DNA of 64,000 bases from Lewinellaceae bacterium (GTDB lineage Bacteria; Bacteroidota; Bacteroidia; Chitinophagales; Saprospiraceae). Below are positions 13,892 to 22,795 of this stretch, piece by piece (positions within the stretch are counted from its first letter, which is position 1; every line of letters starts with the position of its first letter). A model generated the notes under the pieces. The model did no database searches. It was not told the DNA's origin and worked only from the letters and a program-made list of their open reading frames with translations. The stretch covers positions 62,001-126,000 of the forward strand of contig JACJYC010000010.1 in assembly GCA_020636325.1 (NCBI GenBank). The letters are read 5' to 3'. The position numbers and the translations under genes are program-made.

Positions 13892-16627
13892 ATGAAGTCA
13901 ACTCTACACCGTGCAGTGTGGCTGTCCGCCCTATTGCTTGTGCTGTTCAAACCGCAAATTCAGGCTCAGGACCAGCCGGCGGACGACCTCCGGATCAGGT
14001 TTTCCTACAACAACCTGTCCCTCGACCTGGCTTTTCTGGATCTGAAGATCAATTACCGGCTCCAGTTCGAATTCAATGAAGCGGACATCAGGGGCATCCG
14101 GGTCACAAGTTATTCCACCGGCAAAATGTACCTGAAAGAAGGTCTTGCCCTCCTGTTGAAAGGGACCGGGTTGAAATATGAGCTCAAAGCGCCCCGGTCG
14201 GTGGTTATCTCCCGGTATGACCCCGCAGCGGAAGAGCAAGTGGCCGCATCAGCTTTCCAACCGGAAAAATACAACTTCAGCGCGTTCGGCACCATCAAGG
14301 ACGCCAACACCGGCGAGACCCTCCCCTTTGCCAATGTCCTGGTCCGGGGGACCACCAACGGGACCAGCGCCAATGTGGACGGTTATTTCACCCTATTCGA
14401 CATACCCAGCGACACGGCGGTCCTGGAGGTCACCTATCTGGGATACCACACCCGCTATTTCCGGCTCCAGCCCGGGATGAACATGGAAAAACTGCTGATC
14501 GAGATGCAGGATATGAGCCAGCAACTGGCCGAGGTGGTGGTTGTGGCGGAGGAAGAAGAAAAACTGTTGAAGGCTTCAACCGGGATCAGCAAAATGACCA
14601 TTTCTCCGCTGGCTATGGCTACCCTGCCGAGCTTCGGGGAAAAGGATATTTTCCGGTCGCTGCAATTGCTGCCGGGTATCAGCGGGTCGAACGAAAGTTC
14701 CTCGGGGTTGTACGTCAGGGGCGGTACGCCGGATCAGAACCTGGTGCTGTTTGACGGATTCACGGTCTATCATGTCGATCACCTGTTCGGCTTTTTCAGC
14801 GCCTTCAACGCCAATGCCATCAAGGATGTGCAGCTGTACAAGGGCGGGTTCGATGCCAAGTACGGCGGCCGGATCTCCAGTGTGGTCGACCTGACGGGCA
14901 AGGACGGCAACACCGAACAGTTCAATACCGGTTTCGGACTGAGCCTGCTCAGCATCAACGCCTTTGCGGAGGCGCCTTTCGACAAGAAAAAAGGGTCCTT
15001 TCTGGTGGCGGGTCGCAGGTCCTTCCAGAGCAATTTCTACGGCAACCTCTTCGACTCGTTTACCCAGAACAACCAGAATACCCCGGAAGCCCCGCAGGGC
15101 GGCCCTCCGGGCGGGTTTGCGCGCCAGAACGTGCGGCCCAATTCCTTTTTCTACGACCTCAACGCCAAGGCCACTTACCGGCCCAACAGCAAGGATATCC
15201 TGTCGTTCAGCATGTTCAACGGACAGGACAACCTGGATAATTCCCGCGATGCCGACGACAACCTGTTCAGGCGATTCGGCCAAAACCTCGATTTCAACTT
15301 CCAGCGCACCAGCACCGACCTCACCAAATGGGGCAACTGGGGCACGAGCGGCAAGTGGTCGCGCCGGTGGAGCGATACCTTTTACAGCAACGCCAACCTG
15401 TCGTACTCCAACTACTACAGCGAGCGCGACCGGGGCGACGTCACGAACATCACGCGGTCCGATTCGTCCTTTACCGTGTCCAACGGCAATTATGAATACA
15501 ACAACCTCCAGGATTATACCCTCAAACTCGACAACGAATGGAAAACCGGGAAGAACAACCAGATCGAGTTCGGCTTGCAATCCACCTACCAGGATATTGT
15601 CTACCGGTATACCCAGAATGATACGCTGGATATCCTGAACCGGGCGGACAAAGGCCGGACCCACGCATTTTATTTGCAGGATCGCCTGGTGCTGGCGGAA
15701 AAGCTTATTCTGAAAGGCGGTCTGCGAACCACCCATTACGGCGTAACCGGCAAATTTTACCTTGAACCGAGGGCCTCGCTGAGCTGGCTGCTGACCGATA
15801 AATTCAAGCTCAAGGGCGCCTGGGGACTGTACAACCAGTTTGCCACGCGGGTCGTCCGGGAGGATATCCAACAGGGCAGCCGCGATTTCTGGTTGCTGGC
15901 CGATGACGAGCGCGCACCCATCAGTTCGGCTGAACACTATATCGCAGGCGCGGCATGCGAAACGCCGAAATACCTGGTCGACCTGGAATTCTACTACAAG
16001 GACCTGGAGGGGCTGACGGAGTATACCACCCGGTTCGTGCCCGTGGGATTCGGCCCCGACCGGACGCTCAATTACGAGGAGTTCTTCTATACCGGCGACG
16101 GCAAAGCCAAAGGGATGGAGTTGTTGCTGCAAAAGAAAACCGGACGCCTCAGCGGGTGGGTCGGTTATACCCTTTCGGAGGTCAAATACAACTTCGCGGC
16201 CTTCGGCGACGCCCCTTTCTACGCCAATCAGGACCAGACCCACGAATTGAAGGTCGTAGGGAATTATCGCCTGAACGAGCGGTTCACCTTCGGCGCGACG
16301 TTCATCTACGCCACCGGCAAGCCCTACACCGCGCCGACCGGCTACTACCAGCTCCAATTGCTGGACGGCAGTACGGCCGACTTCTTCGAGGTGAGCGGCA
16401 AAAACGCCCTGCGCCTGCCGGATTACCACCGGTTCGATATCTCCGCAACCTACGATTTTCACCTGGGCCGGACGAAAGCCAACCTGGGCCTGTCGATCTT
16501 TAACCTCTACAACCGCAGGAATGTCTGGTACAAGGAATACGATATCGTGGAAGGCGAACTGCTGGAAACCAACGTATCGCTGCTGAGCCTGACGCCGAGC
16601 CTTTTCTTCAACTGGACTTTAAAATAA
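13892..16627 (+). CDS. TonB-dependent receptor with STN and carboxypeptidase-regulatory-like domains
   Basis: The 911-residue outer-membrane receptor has a signal peptide (1-26), an STN-like domain (about 30-112; LSLDLAFLDLKINYRLQFEF), a CarboxypepD_reg-like beta domain (about 128-205; TIKDANTGETLPFANVLVRG), a plug (about 250-340; LQLLPGISGSNESSSGLYVRGGTPDQN and YKGGFDAKYGGRISSVVDL) and a 22-strand-type barrel ending LTPSLFFNWTLK. The STN domain usually signals to an anti-sigma factor, fitting the nearby ECF sigma gene, though other genes intervene. The DUF4249 lipoprotein starts 5 bp after its stop, a common receptor/lipoprotein pair. The substrate is unknown. Confidence 0.88.
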   Translation: MKSTLHRAVWLSALLLVLFKPQIQAQDQPADDLRIRFSYNNLSLDLAFLDLKINYRLQFEFNEADIRGIRVTSYSTGKMYLKEGLALLLKGTGLKYELKAPRSVVISRYDPAAEEQVAASAFQPEKYNFSAFGTIKDANTGETLPFANVLVRGTTNGTSANVDGYFTLFDIPSDTAVLEVTYLGYHTRYFRLQPGMNMEKLLIEMQDMSQQLAEVVVVAEEEEKLLKASTGISKMTISPLAMATLPSFGEKDIFRSLQLLPGISGSNESSSGLYVRGGTPDQNLVLFDGFTVYHVDHLFGFFSAFNANAIKDVQLYKGGFDAKYGGRISSVVDLTGKDGNTEQFNTGFGLSLLSINAFAEAPFDKKKGSFLVAGRRSFQSNFYGNLFDSFTQNNQNTPEAPQGGPPGGFARQNVRPNSFFYDLNAKATYRPNSKDILSFSMFNGQDNLDNSRDADDNLFRRFGQNLDFNFQRTSTDLTKWGNWGTSGKWSRRWSDTFYSNANLSYSNYYSERDRGDVTNITRSDSSFTVSNGNYEYNNLQDYTLKLDNEWKTGKNNQIEFGLQSTYQDIVYRYTQNDTLDILNRADKGRTHAFYLQDRLVLAEKLILKGGLRTTHYGVTGKFYLEPRASLSWLLTDKFKLKGAWGLYNQFATRVVREDIQQGSRDFWLLADDERAPISSAEHYIAGAACETPKYLVDLEFYYKDLEGLTEYTTRFVPVGFGPDRTLNYEEFFYTGDGKAKGMELLLQKKTGRLSGWVGYTLSEVKYNFAAFGDAPFYANQDQTHELKVVGNYRLNERFTFGATFIYATGKPYTAPTGYYQLQLLDGSTADFFEVSGKNALRLPDYHRFDISATYDFHLGRTKANLGLSIFNLYNRRNVWYKEYDIVEGELLETNVSLLSLTPSLFFNWTLK

Positions 16628-16632
16628 AAATC

Positions 16633-17448
16633 ATGAAGCGCATATACCTACTCTTTTTCATCGCGACGATCTTCTGGGCCTGCGAACCGGAATCGGTTAC
16701 CACCACGACAACCGGCACCCCGGTCATTCAGGGTTATCTGTACGCCGGCCAACCCGTGGATTCCATCCTGGTGACGCTGTCCAATTCCTACACGAACGCC
16801 GATACCGTAACCCAGACCCTGAACGACCTGCTCATCACCCTTTCGGACGATCAGATCAGCCAGGTCCTGCAATTCGACGGCAACGGGGTCTACAGCGCCC
16901 CCGGCTGGAAGGTGGAAAGCGGAAAAACCTACGCCCTGTCCTTTGAATGGGAAGGACGAACGATCAGCGCGCAGACGTACATCCCGGAAAAGCAGGAAGC
17001 GGCCATTTCCACCGACGAGATCTACCTGACCAAGATCTCCGCAGGCTCATTCCCCGGCAATTTCGGCGACCTGCCCGACCCGGTAGAGGTAACCTGGAGC
17101 AACCCGAACGGCGATTATTTTTATGTGGTCGTCAAAAACATAGAAGATAACCCGGAATATGTCAATGAGATCTTCGGTACCGGCGAACTGATGAACCGCC
17201 GGTTCACCTTCATCAGCAAGCCCGAGACTACGGATTATTACAGCATCGACCCCCGGCGGGAGATCCGCCAGTTCGGCACCCACCAGGTCATCGTTTACCG
17301 GGTGAATCCGGAGTACGCAGCGCTCTACGAAACCTCAAATGCCACCTCCCAATCCATCACCGAGCCGCCCAGCAATGTGGACAACGGGCTGGGGGTTTTT
17401 ACCGGCGTGAGCAGCGATACGTTGATTTTGGAAGTGAGGAAGAATTAG
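16633..17448 (+). CDS. DUF4249 lipoprotein
   Basis: The 271-residue protein starts MKRIYLLFFIATIFWAC, a lipoprotein signal with Cys17. Family DUF4249 features are visible: an N-terminal beta domain (VIQGYLYAGQPVDSILVTLS), and the C-terminal NPEYAALYETSNA ... PPSNVDNGLGVFTGVSSDT. DUF4249 genes usually follow TonB receptors of the STN/CarboxypepD_reg kind, as here with a 5-bp gap, and are thought to be surface or periplasmic partners of the receptor. No enzymatic motif is visible. Simple heptamer repeats start directly after its stop. Confidence 0.85.
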   Translation: MKRIYLLFFIATIFWACEPESVTTTTTGTPVIQGYLYAGQPVDSILVTLSNSYTNADTVTQTLNDLLITLSDDQISQVLQFDGNGVYSAPGWKVESGKTYALSFEWEGRTISAQTYIPEKQEAAISTDEIYLTKISAGSFPGNFGDLPDPVEVTWSNPNGDYFYVVVKNIEDNPEYVNEIFGTGELMNRRFTFISKPETTDYYSIDPRREIRQFGTHQVIVYRVNPEYAALYETSNATSQSITEPPSNVDNGLGVFTGVSSDTLILEVRKN

Positions 17449-17770
17449 GTAAGTTGTAAGTTGTAAGTCGTAAGTTGTAAGTCGTAAGTTGTAAGTCGTA
17501 AGTTGTAAGTTGTAAGTGGGGATCTCCTGAGCGTAGTCGAAGGATAAGTCGTAAGTCGGGTGTCCGTAGAGCCGGAAGATTTTCCGTCGTATTTTCCGTC
17601 GCATTTTCCATCGTATGCGCCAATATTCCCACATCCTATTATTACGACCGTGCGGGCCGTCAGATCCGCCAGGCCAAGGTTAACGGCAAAGCGGGCCGTT
17701 AGGTCCGCAATATCGGTAGCACGCGGTTTGAATATTTGATTCCGGCCTGTAGGGCCGGCATATGATCGCT
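17449..17770. repeat. Composite dispersed repeat, copy A
   Basis: Heptamers TAAGTTG/TAAGTCG (17453-17517) are followed by GGGGATCTCCTGAGCGTAGT, a GTCGGGTGTCCGTAGAG block, a TTTTCCGTCG repeat, and GCGCCAATATTCCCACATCC. The same blocks in the same order occur at 37084-37400, where they are interrupted by a MITE-like insertion. Downstream lie GGGCCGTYAGGTCCGC motifs and the palindrome CCGGCCTGTAGGGCCGG (17742-17758), also found at 23951-23967. No gene is supported in 17449-17939. Confidence 0.75.
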
Positions 17771-17819
17771 CAGGGTTGAATCGACCATAGCAACGGCGGG
17801 CGACCACCAGGATCAAGCA

Positions 17820-17938
17820 TCCGATTTCAAGCAGCAAGCATCCAGCATCCAGCATCCAGCATCCAGCACGCCTCAGCGTGCCAGCAGCAAGCATCCAGCA
17901 TCCCCCGCCCGCCAAAGCCCCAATCGACGGCGGGCAGC
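17820..17938. repeat. AGCATCC heptamer array and two hairpins
   Basis: Several copies of AGCATCC (17837-17865) are followed by a hairpin GCACGC/GCGTGC (17866-17881), more AGCATCC units, and a hairpin GCCCGCC/GGCGGGC (17907-17935) immediately downstream of the peroxiredoxin-like gene's stop. The last hairpin could help end that transcript. Confidence 0.6.
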
Positions 17939-17939
17939 A

Positions 17940-18548
17940 TCACCCTTCCCCCTTCAACGCCGTCAGCACCGCCAGCAGCAAATCTCCGCCGATGCGTTGT
18001 TTGTAGTTGGGGTCGATATATTCGAAGAGGATCTCGCCTTTGGTGTTGAGGACGAAGACCGACGGAACGGGCAGGTAGCCGGTGTTTTTGCCGTCGGAAT
18101 AGTTTTTCAGCCGGGGTTTAACGATGCCGGGGGCGTCAAAGGCGATGCCGACGGCTTTGGCCAGCGCGCCGCCTTCGTCGGAAAAGAGGCGGTATTTGAG
18201 CTCATTTTTGTCGGCTGTTTCGCGGAGTTTTTCGGCATTGTCGGGGCTGACGGCCAGCACCTGATAACCCAGGTTCAGGATCTCTTCCTCGCGCTGGCCG
18301 ATCTCAGCCAGGTGGCGGTTGCAGAACGGACACCAGCCGCCGCGGTAGAAGATGACGACGGTGGGTTTCTCCTTGACGAGGTCCAGTATGGAAACGCCGT
18401 CTCCCTTGAGGTTTACCAGTTTTTCATCGGGGAAGGTTTCTCCGATCAGGAGGGGAGAAATGTCTTCGGCTTTTTCAGGCAATTGCGCCGAAGCGTGGAA
18501 AGCGATCGAAAAAAGGAATAAAGCGGCAAGCAGTGGTTTTTGAGTCAT
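17940..18548 (-). CDS. Secreted peroxiredoxin-like (AhpC/TSA) protein
   Basis: This 202-residue protein has a signal peptide (1-21, ending HASAQ) and a thioredoxin-fold AhpC/TSA domain. The active-site stretch VVIFYRGGWCPFCNRHLAEI contains a CxxC pair (Cys73, Cys76), followed by VLAVSPDNAEKLRETADKNELKYRLFSDEGGALAKAVGIAF, the typical peroxiredoxin-like core. The FYRG-x-WCP-x-C form marks the AhpC-TSA-like subgroup often annotated peroxiredoxin-like, which may reduce peroxides or disulfides in the periplasm. The ATG at 18548 is chosen because the longer frame adds a non-signal extension before the hydrophobic segment. Confidence 0.82.
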   Translation of the reverse strand: MTQKPLLAALFLFSIAFHASAQLPEKAEDISPLLIGETFPDEKLVNLKGDGVSILDLVKEKPTVVIFYRGGWCPFCNRHLAEIGQREEEILNLGYQVLAVSPDNAEKLRETADKNELKYRLFSDEGGALAKAVGIAFDAPGIVKPRLKNYSDGKNTGYLPVPSVFVLNTKGEILFEYIDPNYKQRIGGDLLLAVLTALKGEG

Positions 18549-18702
18549 GTCGGCAATTTGTTTAATTTTCAAATAACATGACTGCAAATATGGTTGACCG
18601 ATCCCTGCGCTGAAGTCCTGGCTGCGACAAAAATGCCATCATTGCGCAACCCGGGCAGGGATCCGGTCAAGCCACATAGTAGTCTCGGCTATATGATTTG
18701 AT

Positions 18703-19014
18703 TCATGCCTCGACTTTTGCACTGGTCGTTTTCCTTCCCGGCCGCGCTGCCGGCGCTTTGGCCCTGGCGGCAGAAGGTTTCTTTTTAGCAACGGGCGCCG
18801 GGGTTTCCACCTTGGCGGCAACCGGCTTTTTCTTCACTTTTGACAGGGTTTTGAGCTGCTTCTTAAGCTCAACCTTGGCTGTTTTCACCTCTTCTTCCAG
18901 GGTGCTTTTTTGCTTTTTGATTTCGGAGAGCGCCGTTTTTTTGGCTTTGAGGTCCTGCATCATTTCAGCCAGTTCCGGATGGTTTTCCAGGAGTTTATTG
19001 CTCAATTTCTTCAT
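18703..19014 (-). CDS. Lys/Ala-rich coiled-coil protein with basic tail
   Basis: This 103-residue protein begins MKKLSNKLLENHPELAEMMQDL, then a charged coiled coil (about 18-60; KKTALSEIKKQKSTLEEEVKTAKVELKKQ). The C-terminal 40 residues are Lys/Ala/Pro-rich (PVAAKVETPAPVAKKK, ARPGRKTTSA), resembling bacterial histone H1-like tails. No signal peptide is present, so a cytoplasmic, nucleic-acid-binding role is plausible but only inferred from composition. The start at 19014 is chosen over 19155 because upstream codons are AT-rich and unlike the rest. It stands alone, divergent from the arylsulfotransferase-like genes. Confidence 0.65.
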   Translation of the reverse strand: MKKLSNKLLENHPELAEMMQDLKAKKTALSEIKKQKSTLEEEVKTAKVELKKQLKTLSKVKKKPVAAKVETPAPVAKKKPSAARAKAPAARPGRKTTSAKVEA

Positions 19015-19362
19015 AAATTCGGATTGTATATGGATAAATGAATGATCTGGGTGCAAAATTAGGTTGTTAACAAATTTTTTACATTGATTTAATGTTAAGT
19101 TTTCATTGCAAATCGAAAACTTAACATTGGATTCAATTAATGCAATGAAAATCAATTAATTAATAAATATTATAATTTTATCTAATCTATTTAAACAATT
19201 GGGTAAGTACGACCAGCCGGCCGGCAGCTTACCAATCCTGTCCGCGCTTGGGCGCAGCATGGCCTAGTGGCGTCAGGCAAATGACCGATCGGGCGGCCAA
19301 AGCCCCAATCATTCCCATATTTTGACCGATCGGGTTATTTTTGCCTGGTCAACTGCACGGAT
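19015..19362. promoter_or_regulatory. Divergent intergenic region with repeated TGACCGATCGGG
   Basis: The first half (19064-19200) is AT-rich, the second GC-rich. GGTAAG and CTTACC (19202-19232) bracket a GCCGGCCGGC core and could form a stem. TGACCGATCGGG, containing palindrome CCGATCGG, occurs twice (near 19280 and 19322), possibly as operators. TATTTTTG at 19336-19343 fits the -7 consensus for the first arylsulfotransferase-like gene. No RNA gene is recognised. Confidence 0.4.
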
Positions 19363-21027
19363 ATGATAAAACGCTTCCTTTTTTTCTGCCTGATCCTGAG
19401 CGCCGGACCGGCAACCGCACAGCAAACGGTCGGATTATTGACCAACAACTGGCTGGCGGTGAACGGGTATACGCTGTGGTCGAACAGCCGCATCACCTAC
19501 CTCATCGACAATTGCGGTTATGTGGTGAATACCTGGACGAGCAACTATCCGACCAATACTGCGACCTATCTCCTGGAAAACGGCAACCTCCTGCGCACGG
19601 CCGAGATCAGCGGCAATTTCAACGTAGGCGGGTTTTCGGGCAGGCTGGAACTGTTCAACTGGGGCGGCGACCTGATCTGGTCGTATGACTATGCCGGCGA
19701 CGACTTTCACCTCCACCACGACATCGAACCCCTGCCCAACGGCCATATCCTGCTGATCGCCTGGGAAAGGAAGTCGATGGAAGCCGCCATTGCCGCCGGA
19801 CGGGCTCCTGACCGTGTTGCAGGCGGCGGGCTCTGGCCCGAGAAGATCGTCGAGATTGAAATGGTCGGCGCCAACCAGATCAACACCGTATGGGAATGGC
19901 ATTTGTGGGATCACCTGATCCAGGATGCGGACCCGGCCAAGGCCAACTACGGCGACATATCGGCCCACCCTGAACTGGTCGACCTCAACGCCCCGAATGA
20001 AGTGACCGGTTCCACCAACGTCGACTGGGTCCACCTCAATGCCATCGATTATAACCCTATCCTCGACCAGATCGCGGTCACCAGCCGCCACCTGCACGAG
20101 GTCTGGATCATCGACCACAGTACCACCACGGCCGAAGCGGCGGGCCATTCCGGCGGCAATTCCGGCAAAGGCGGCGACCTGCTCTACCGGTGGGGCAATC
20201 CGGCTGTTTATCACCGGGGTACCGAAAGCGACCAAACGCTTTGGGGCCCCCACAACGTCACCTGGATCCTGGAAGAAACCCACCCGCATTTCGGCAAGCT
20301 CATGGTCTTCAACAACGGCCTTGGCCGCCCCGGCGGGAATTTCTCCTCGGTGGACATCTGGACGCCGCCGGTTGCGGAATCCGGGCTTTACACCCTGGAA
20401 CCCGGGCAGCGCTTCGGTCCCGATACGGTGGATTGGGCCTTTACCGCGCCCGGTTTTTATTCCGCCAACATTTCGGGCGCGCAAGCCCTGGCGGAGGGAA
20501 ATATCCTGATCTGTAACGGCAAACAAGGGCATTTCTTTGAGATCACCGGTTCCCGGCAGATCGTCTGGGATTACATCAACCCCGTGTCCGGCAATTCGCC
20601 CGTCAAACAGGGCCAGACGCCCTATCAGAACGATACTTTCCGGGCGACCCGGTACCGGGAAGATTACCCGGCTTTCACCGGCCGCGACCTGACGCCGGGC
20701 GATCCCGTGGAGCTCAGTCCATGGCCGTACAGCTGCACGCTTTACCCGGGCGGGCCGGTCGGTACAGGCAATGAGCCCAGGGAACTGGCAGGCGTTTCAC
20801 TGGTGGGAAACCCGTTCGGCGACCAATTGGAGATAGAAAACACGACCGGCCAACCGCTCCAAATGGCGATCTTTGACGCCGCCGGCCGCCTTATGCATTC
20901 AGAAACAGCCACCGGCAACCTGACGGCCATCGATACGGCCGGTTGGCCTGCAGGCCTGTATATCATCCGGGTGTTCAACCAGGCCCGCGACCGTGCTTTT
21001 ATTCAAAAAGCCATCAAAATCAATTAA
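19363..21027 (+). CDS. Secreted arylsulfotransferase-like (ASST) beta-propeller with T9SS tail, copy 1
   Basis: The 554-residue protein has a signal peptide (1-20, TATAQ). The body is arylsulfotransferase-like: GNLLRTAEISGNF, HHDIEPLPNGHILLIAWERKSMEAA, WVHLNAIDYNPILDQIAVTSRHLHEVWIIDHST, GHSGGNSGKGGDLLYRWGNP and WGPHNVTWI, with conserved His residues in the positions used by ASST enzymes. Such enzymes move sulfate between phenolic compounds without PAPS; the true substrate is unknown. The last 75 residues (SLVGNPFGDQLEIENTTGQP ... GLYIIRVFNQ) are a type A T9SS sorting domain. A paralogue starts 15 bp downstream, so both are co-transcribed. Confidence 0.82.
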   Translation: MIKRFLFFCLILSAGPATAQQTVGLLTNNWLAVNGYTLWSNSRITYLIDNCGYVVNTWTSNYPTNTATYLLENGNLLRTAEISGNFNVGGFSGRLELFNWGGDLIWSYDYAGDDFHLHHDIEPLPNGHILLIAWERKSMEAAIAAGRAPDRVAGGGLWPEKIVEIEMVGANQINTVWEWHLWDHLIQDADPAKANYGDISAHPELVDLNAPNEVTGSTNVDWVHLNAIDYNPILDQIAVTSRHLHEVWIIDHSTTTAEAAGHSGGNSGKGGDLLYRWGNPAVYHRGTESDQTLWGPHNVTWILEETHPHFGKLMVFNNGLGRPGGNFSSVDIWTPPVAESGLYTLEPGQRFGPDTVDWAFTAPGFYSANISGAQALAEGNILICNGKQGHFFEITGSRQIVWDYINPVSGNSPVKQGQTPYQNDTFRATRYREDYPAFTGRDLTPGDPVELSPWPYSCTLYPGGPVGTGNEPRELAGVSLVGNPFGDQLEIENTTGQPLQMAIFDAAGRLMHSETATGNLTAIDTAGWPAGLYIIRVFNQARDRAFIQKAIKIN

Positions 21028-21042
21028 TCTGACTTTACGCAT

Positions 21043-22698
21043 ATGAAAAAACGCTTACTATCTGCTACGCTTTTCCTGATGGCAGCCGCATTGGCCGCCC
21101 AGAACACGGTGGGGTTGCTTTCCTACCAACCGCAACAGGCCTTCGACGGATACAACCTGATCTTTCCGCACAACCAGTCGACGGTTTACCTGCTGGACAA
21201 CTGCGGGGAGATCGTCAACTCCTGGACCTCGGCCGCGGACCTGCGCCCGGGCAATAAAGTCGCCCTCCTGCCCGACGGCCGCCTGGTAGTCGCCATACGG
21301 CCCGACAACATCAGTAACGACCCCATCTGGGCCGGCGGCGGCGGCGCCACCATCGAGATCCGCGACTGGGACAACAACGTGGAATGGAGCTATACGCTGA
21401 ACAACGCCGAACGGCGCTTACACCACAGCTTCGTGGTCAAACCCGACGGCAACCTCATCCTCATCGCCTGGGAGAAGAAGACCCGCGAAGAGGCCATCCA
21501 GGCCGGCCGCGACTCCATGCTGCTGCCGCAGAACGAGATCTGGCCCGATTACCTGTTCGAGATCAACCCCGCCAACGATTCCATCACGTGGGAATGGCAT
21601 ACCTGGGACCACCTCATCCAGGATTTTGACGCGACGAAGGGCAACTACGGCGTCATTGCCGACCACCCGGAACTGATCGATTTCAACTACGATACCAGCA
21701 ACGGGAATCCGGACTGGATGCACGGCAACGCCGTCGACTACAACCCGGATCTGGACCAGGTGCTGTTTGGCGTACCGACCTTCAGCGAGATCTGGATCAT
21801 TGACCGGTCGACGTCTTCGGAGGAAGCGGCCGGCCATTCCGGCGGCGCCAGCGGTAAGGGCGGCGACCTGATGTACCGCTGGGGCAATCCGGCGGTTTAC
21901 GGAGTAGCGGCCCCGCAGACGCTGTTCTTCCAGCACAACGCCCACTGGATCACGGATGTGGACATTTTCGACCCCAATTACGGCAAGATCGCCGTCTTCA
22001 ACAACCGGTACGGCGCGAATTATTCCGTTGCCAACATCATCGCCAACACGTTCGACATGTACAAAGGCAACTACCCGATGTCGGACGGCGCCTTTTTACC
22101 CGTCACCTACGACGAGACCATCAAACACCCGGTGGATTCCACGCTGATGAACTCCAACGGCCTGTCGAGCATCCAGTACCTGCCAAACGGCAACTACCTC
22201 ATTCAAGTCGGCCGTACGGGTTATGCGTTTGAGCTGACCCCGGATCAGGAGATCGTCTGGGAATACAAGGTGCCCCTGAAGAACGGTCAGCCCGCCCCAC
22301 AGGGCGCTACGCTGGTTCCGAACGACAACATCACCTTTGAAATGACCCGGTACCCGGCCGATTTCCCGGGTTTCGCCGGCAAGGACCTGTCGGGTAAAGG
22401 CTGGATCGAAACCAGTCCGGACTCCACTTTCTGCAGCAATATCCTGCCGACAGCGGAAGTGGCGGACCATGCCCGGCTAAAGGTATACCCCAATCCGGCC
22501 GCCGACCAGGTGACCCTGGAATGGGACAACGCCGGGCCGATTGCGGTAGAGGTGCTGGACCTGACGGGCAGGCCGGTCATGGGCGCGCGCAGGTTCGAAT
22601 CCGGCAAAGCCGGGCTGGACGTTTCCGGTTTGCCGCGCGGGATGTATTTCCTGCGGGTGAACGGGGTGCGGGCGCGGAAGTTGCTGTTATTGCGATAA
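21043..22698 (+). CDS. Secreted arylsulfotransferase-like (ASST) beta-propeller with T9SS tail, copy 2
   Basis: This 551-residue paralogue of the preceding gene has signal peptide MKKRLLSATLFLMAAALAAQ. The same motifs recur: HHSFVVKPDGNLILIAWEKKTREEA, WMHGNAVDYNPDLDQVLFGVPTFSEIWIIDRS, AGHSGGASGKGGDLMYRWGNP and FFQHNAHWI. In the central conserved block SSR of copy 1 is replaced by VPT, so the active-site detail differs and substrate may too. The C-terminus (LKVYPNPAADQVTLEW ... GMYFLRV) is a canonical T9SS type A domain. The pair looks like an old tandem duplication with divergence of the core. Confidence 0.82.
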   Translation: MKKRLLSATLFLMAAALAAQNTVGLLSYQPQQAFDGYNLIFPHNQSTVYLLDNCGEIVNSWTSAADLRPGNKVALLPDGRLVVAIRPDNISNDPIWAGGGGATIEIRDWDNNVEWSYTLNNAERRLHHSFVVKPDGNLILIAWEKKTREEAIQAGRDSMLLPQNEIWPDYLFEINPANDSITWEWHTWDHLIQDFDATKGNYGVIADHPELIDFNYDTSNGNPDWMHGNAVDYNPDLDQVLFGVPTFSEIWIIDRSTSSEEAAGHSGGASGKGGDLMYRWGNPAVYGVAAPQTLFFQHNAHWITDVDIFDPNYGKIAVFNNRYGANYSVANIIANTFDMYKGNYPMSDGAFLPVTYDETIKHPVDSTLMNSNGLSSIQYLPNGNYLIQVGRTGYAFELTPDQEIVWEYKVPLKNGQPAPQGATLVPNDNITFEMTRYPADFPGFAGKDLSGKGWIETSPDSTFCSNILPTAEVADHARLKVYPNPAADQVTLEWDNAGPIAVEVLDLTGRPVMGARRFESGKAGLDVSGLPRGMYFLRVNGVRARKLLLLR

Positions 22699-22699
22699 G

Positions 22700-22775
22700 C
22701 GATCAGTTGGCAGTTGGCAGTCGGCAGTTGGCAGTTCTTTCCTGGGGATAGACTGCCAACTGAAGACTGAAGACT
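22700..22775. repeat. GGCAGTT heptamer repeats with inverted copy
   Basis: CAGTTGGCAGTTGGCAGTC-type heptamers (22703-22737) begin four bases after the stop codon. ACTGCCAACTGAAGACTGAA (22751 on) is an inverted copy, so AGTTGGCAGT can pair with ACTGCCAACT to make a terminator-like hairpin. Confidence 0.7.
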
Positions 22776-22795
22776 GTTAGACTTACAAATACCCT

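Noticed and set aside
14576..16462. 628-codon minus-strand ORF
   Set aside because: It lies wholly opposite the TonB receptor, whose motifs are unmistakable; the antisense product has no signal, motif or context.
17445..17915. Possible small minus-strand gene
   Set aside because: The translation is of heptamer arrays and repeated blocks (LTTYDLQ-type and GCWMLDAG-type runs), not a protein.
19202..19232. tRNA or riboswitch in the ASST upstream region
   Set aside because: Only one short stem can be drawn; no cloverleaf or known aptamer pattern is visible.
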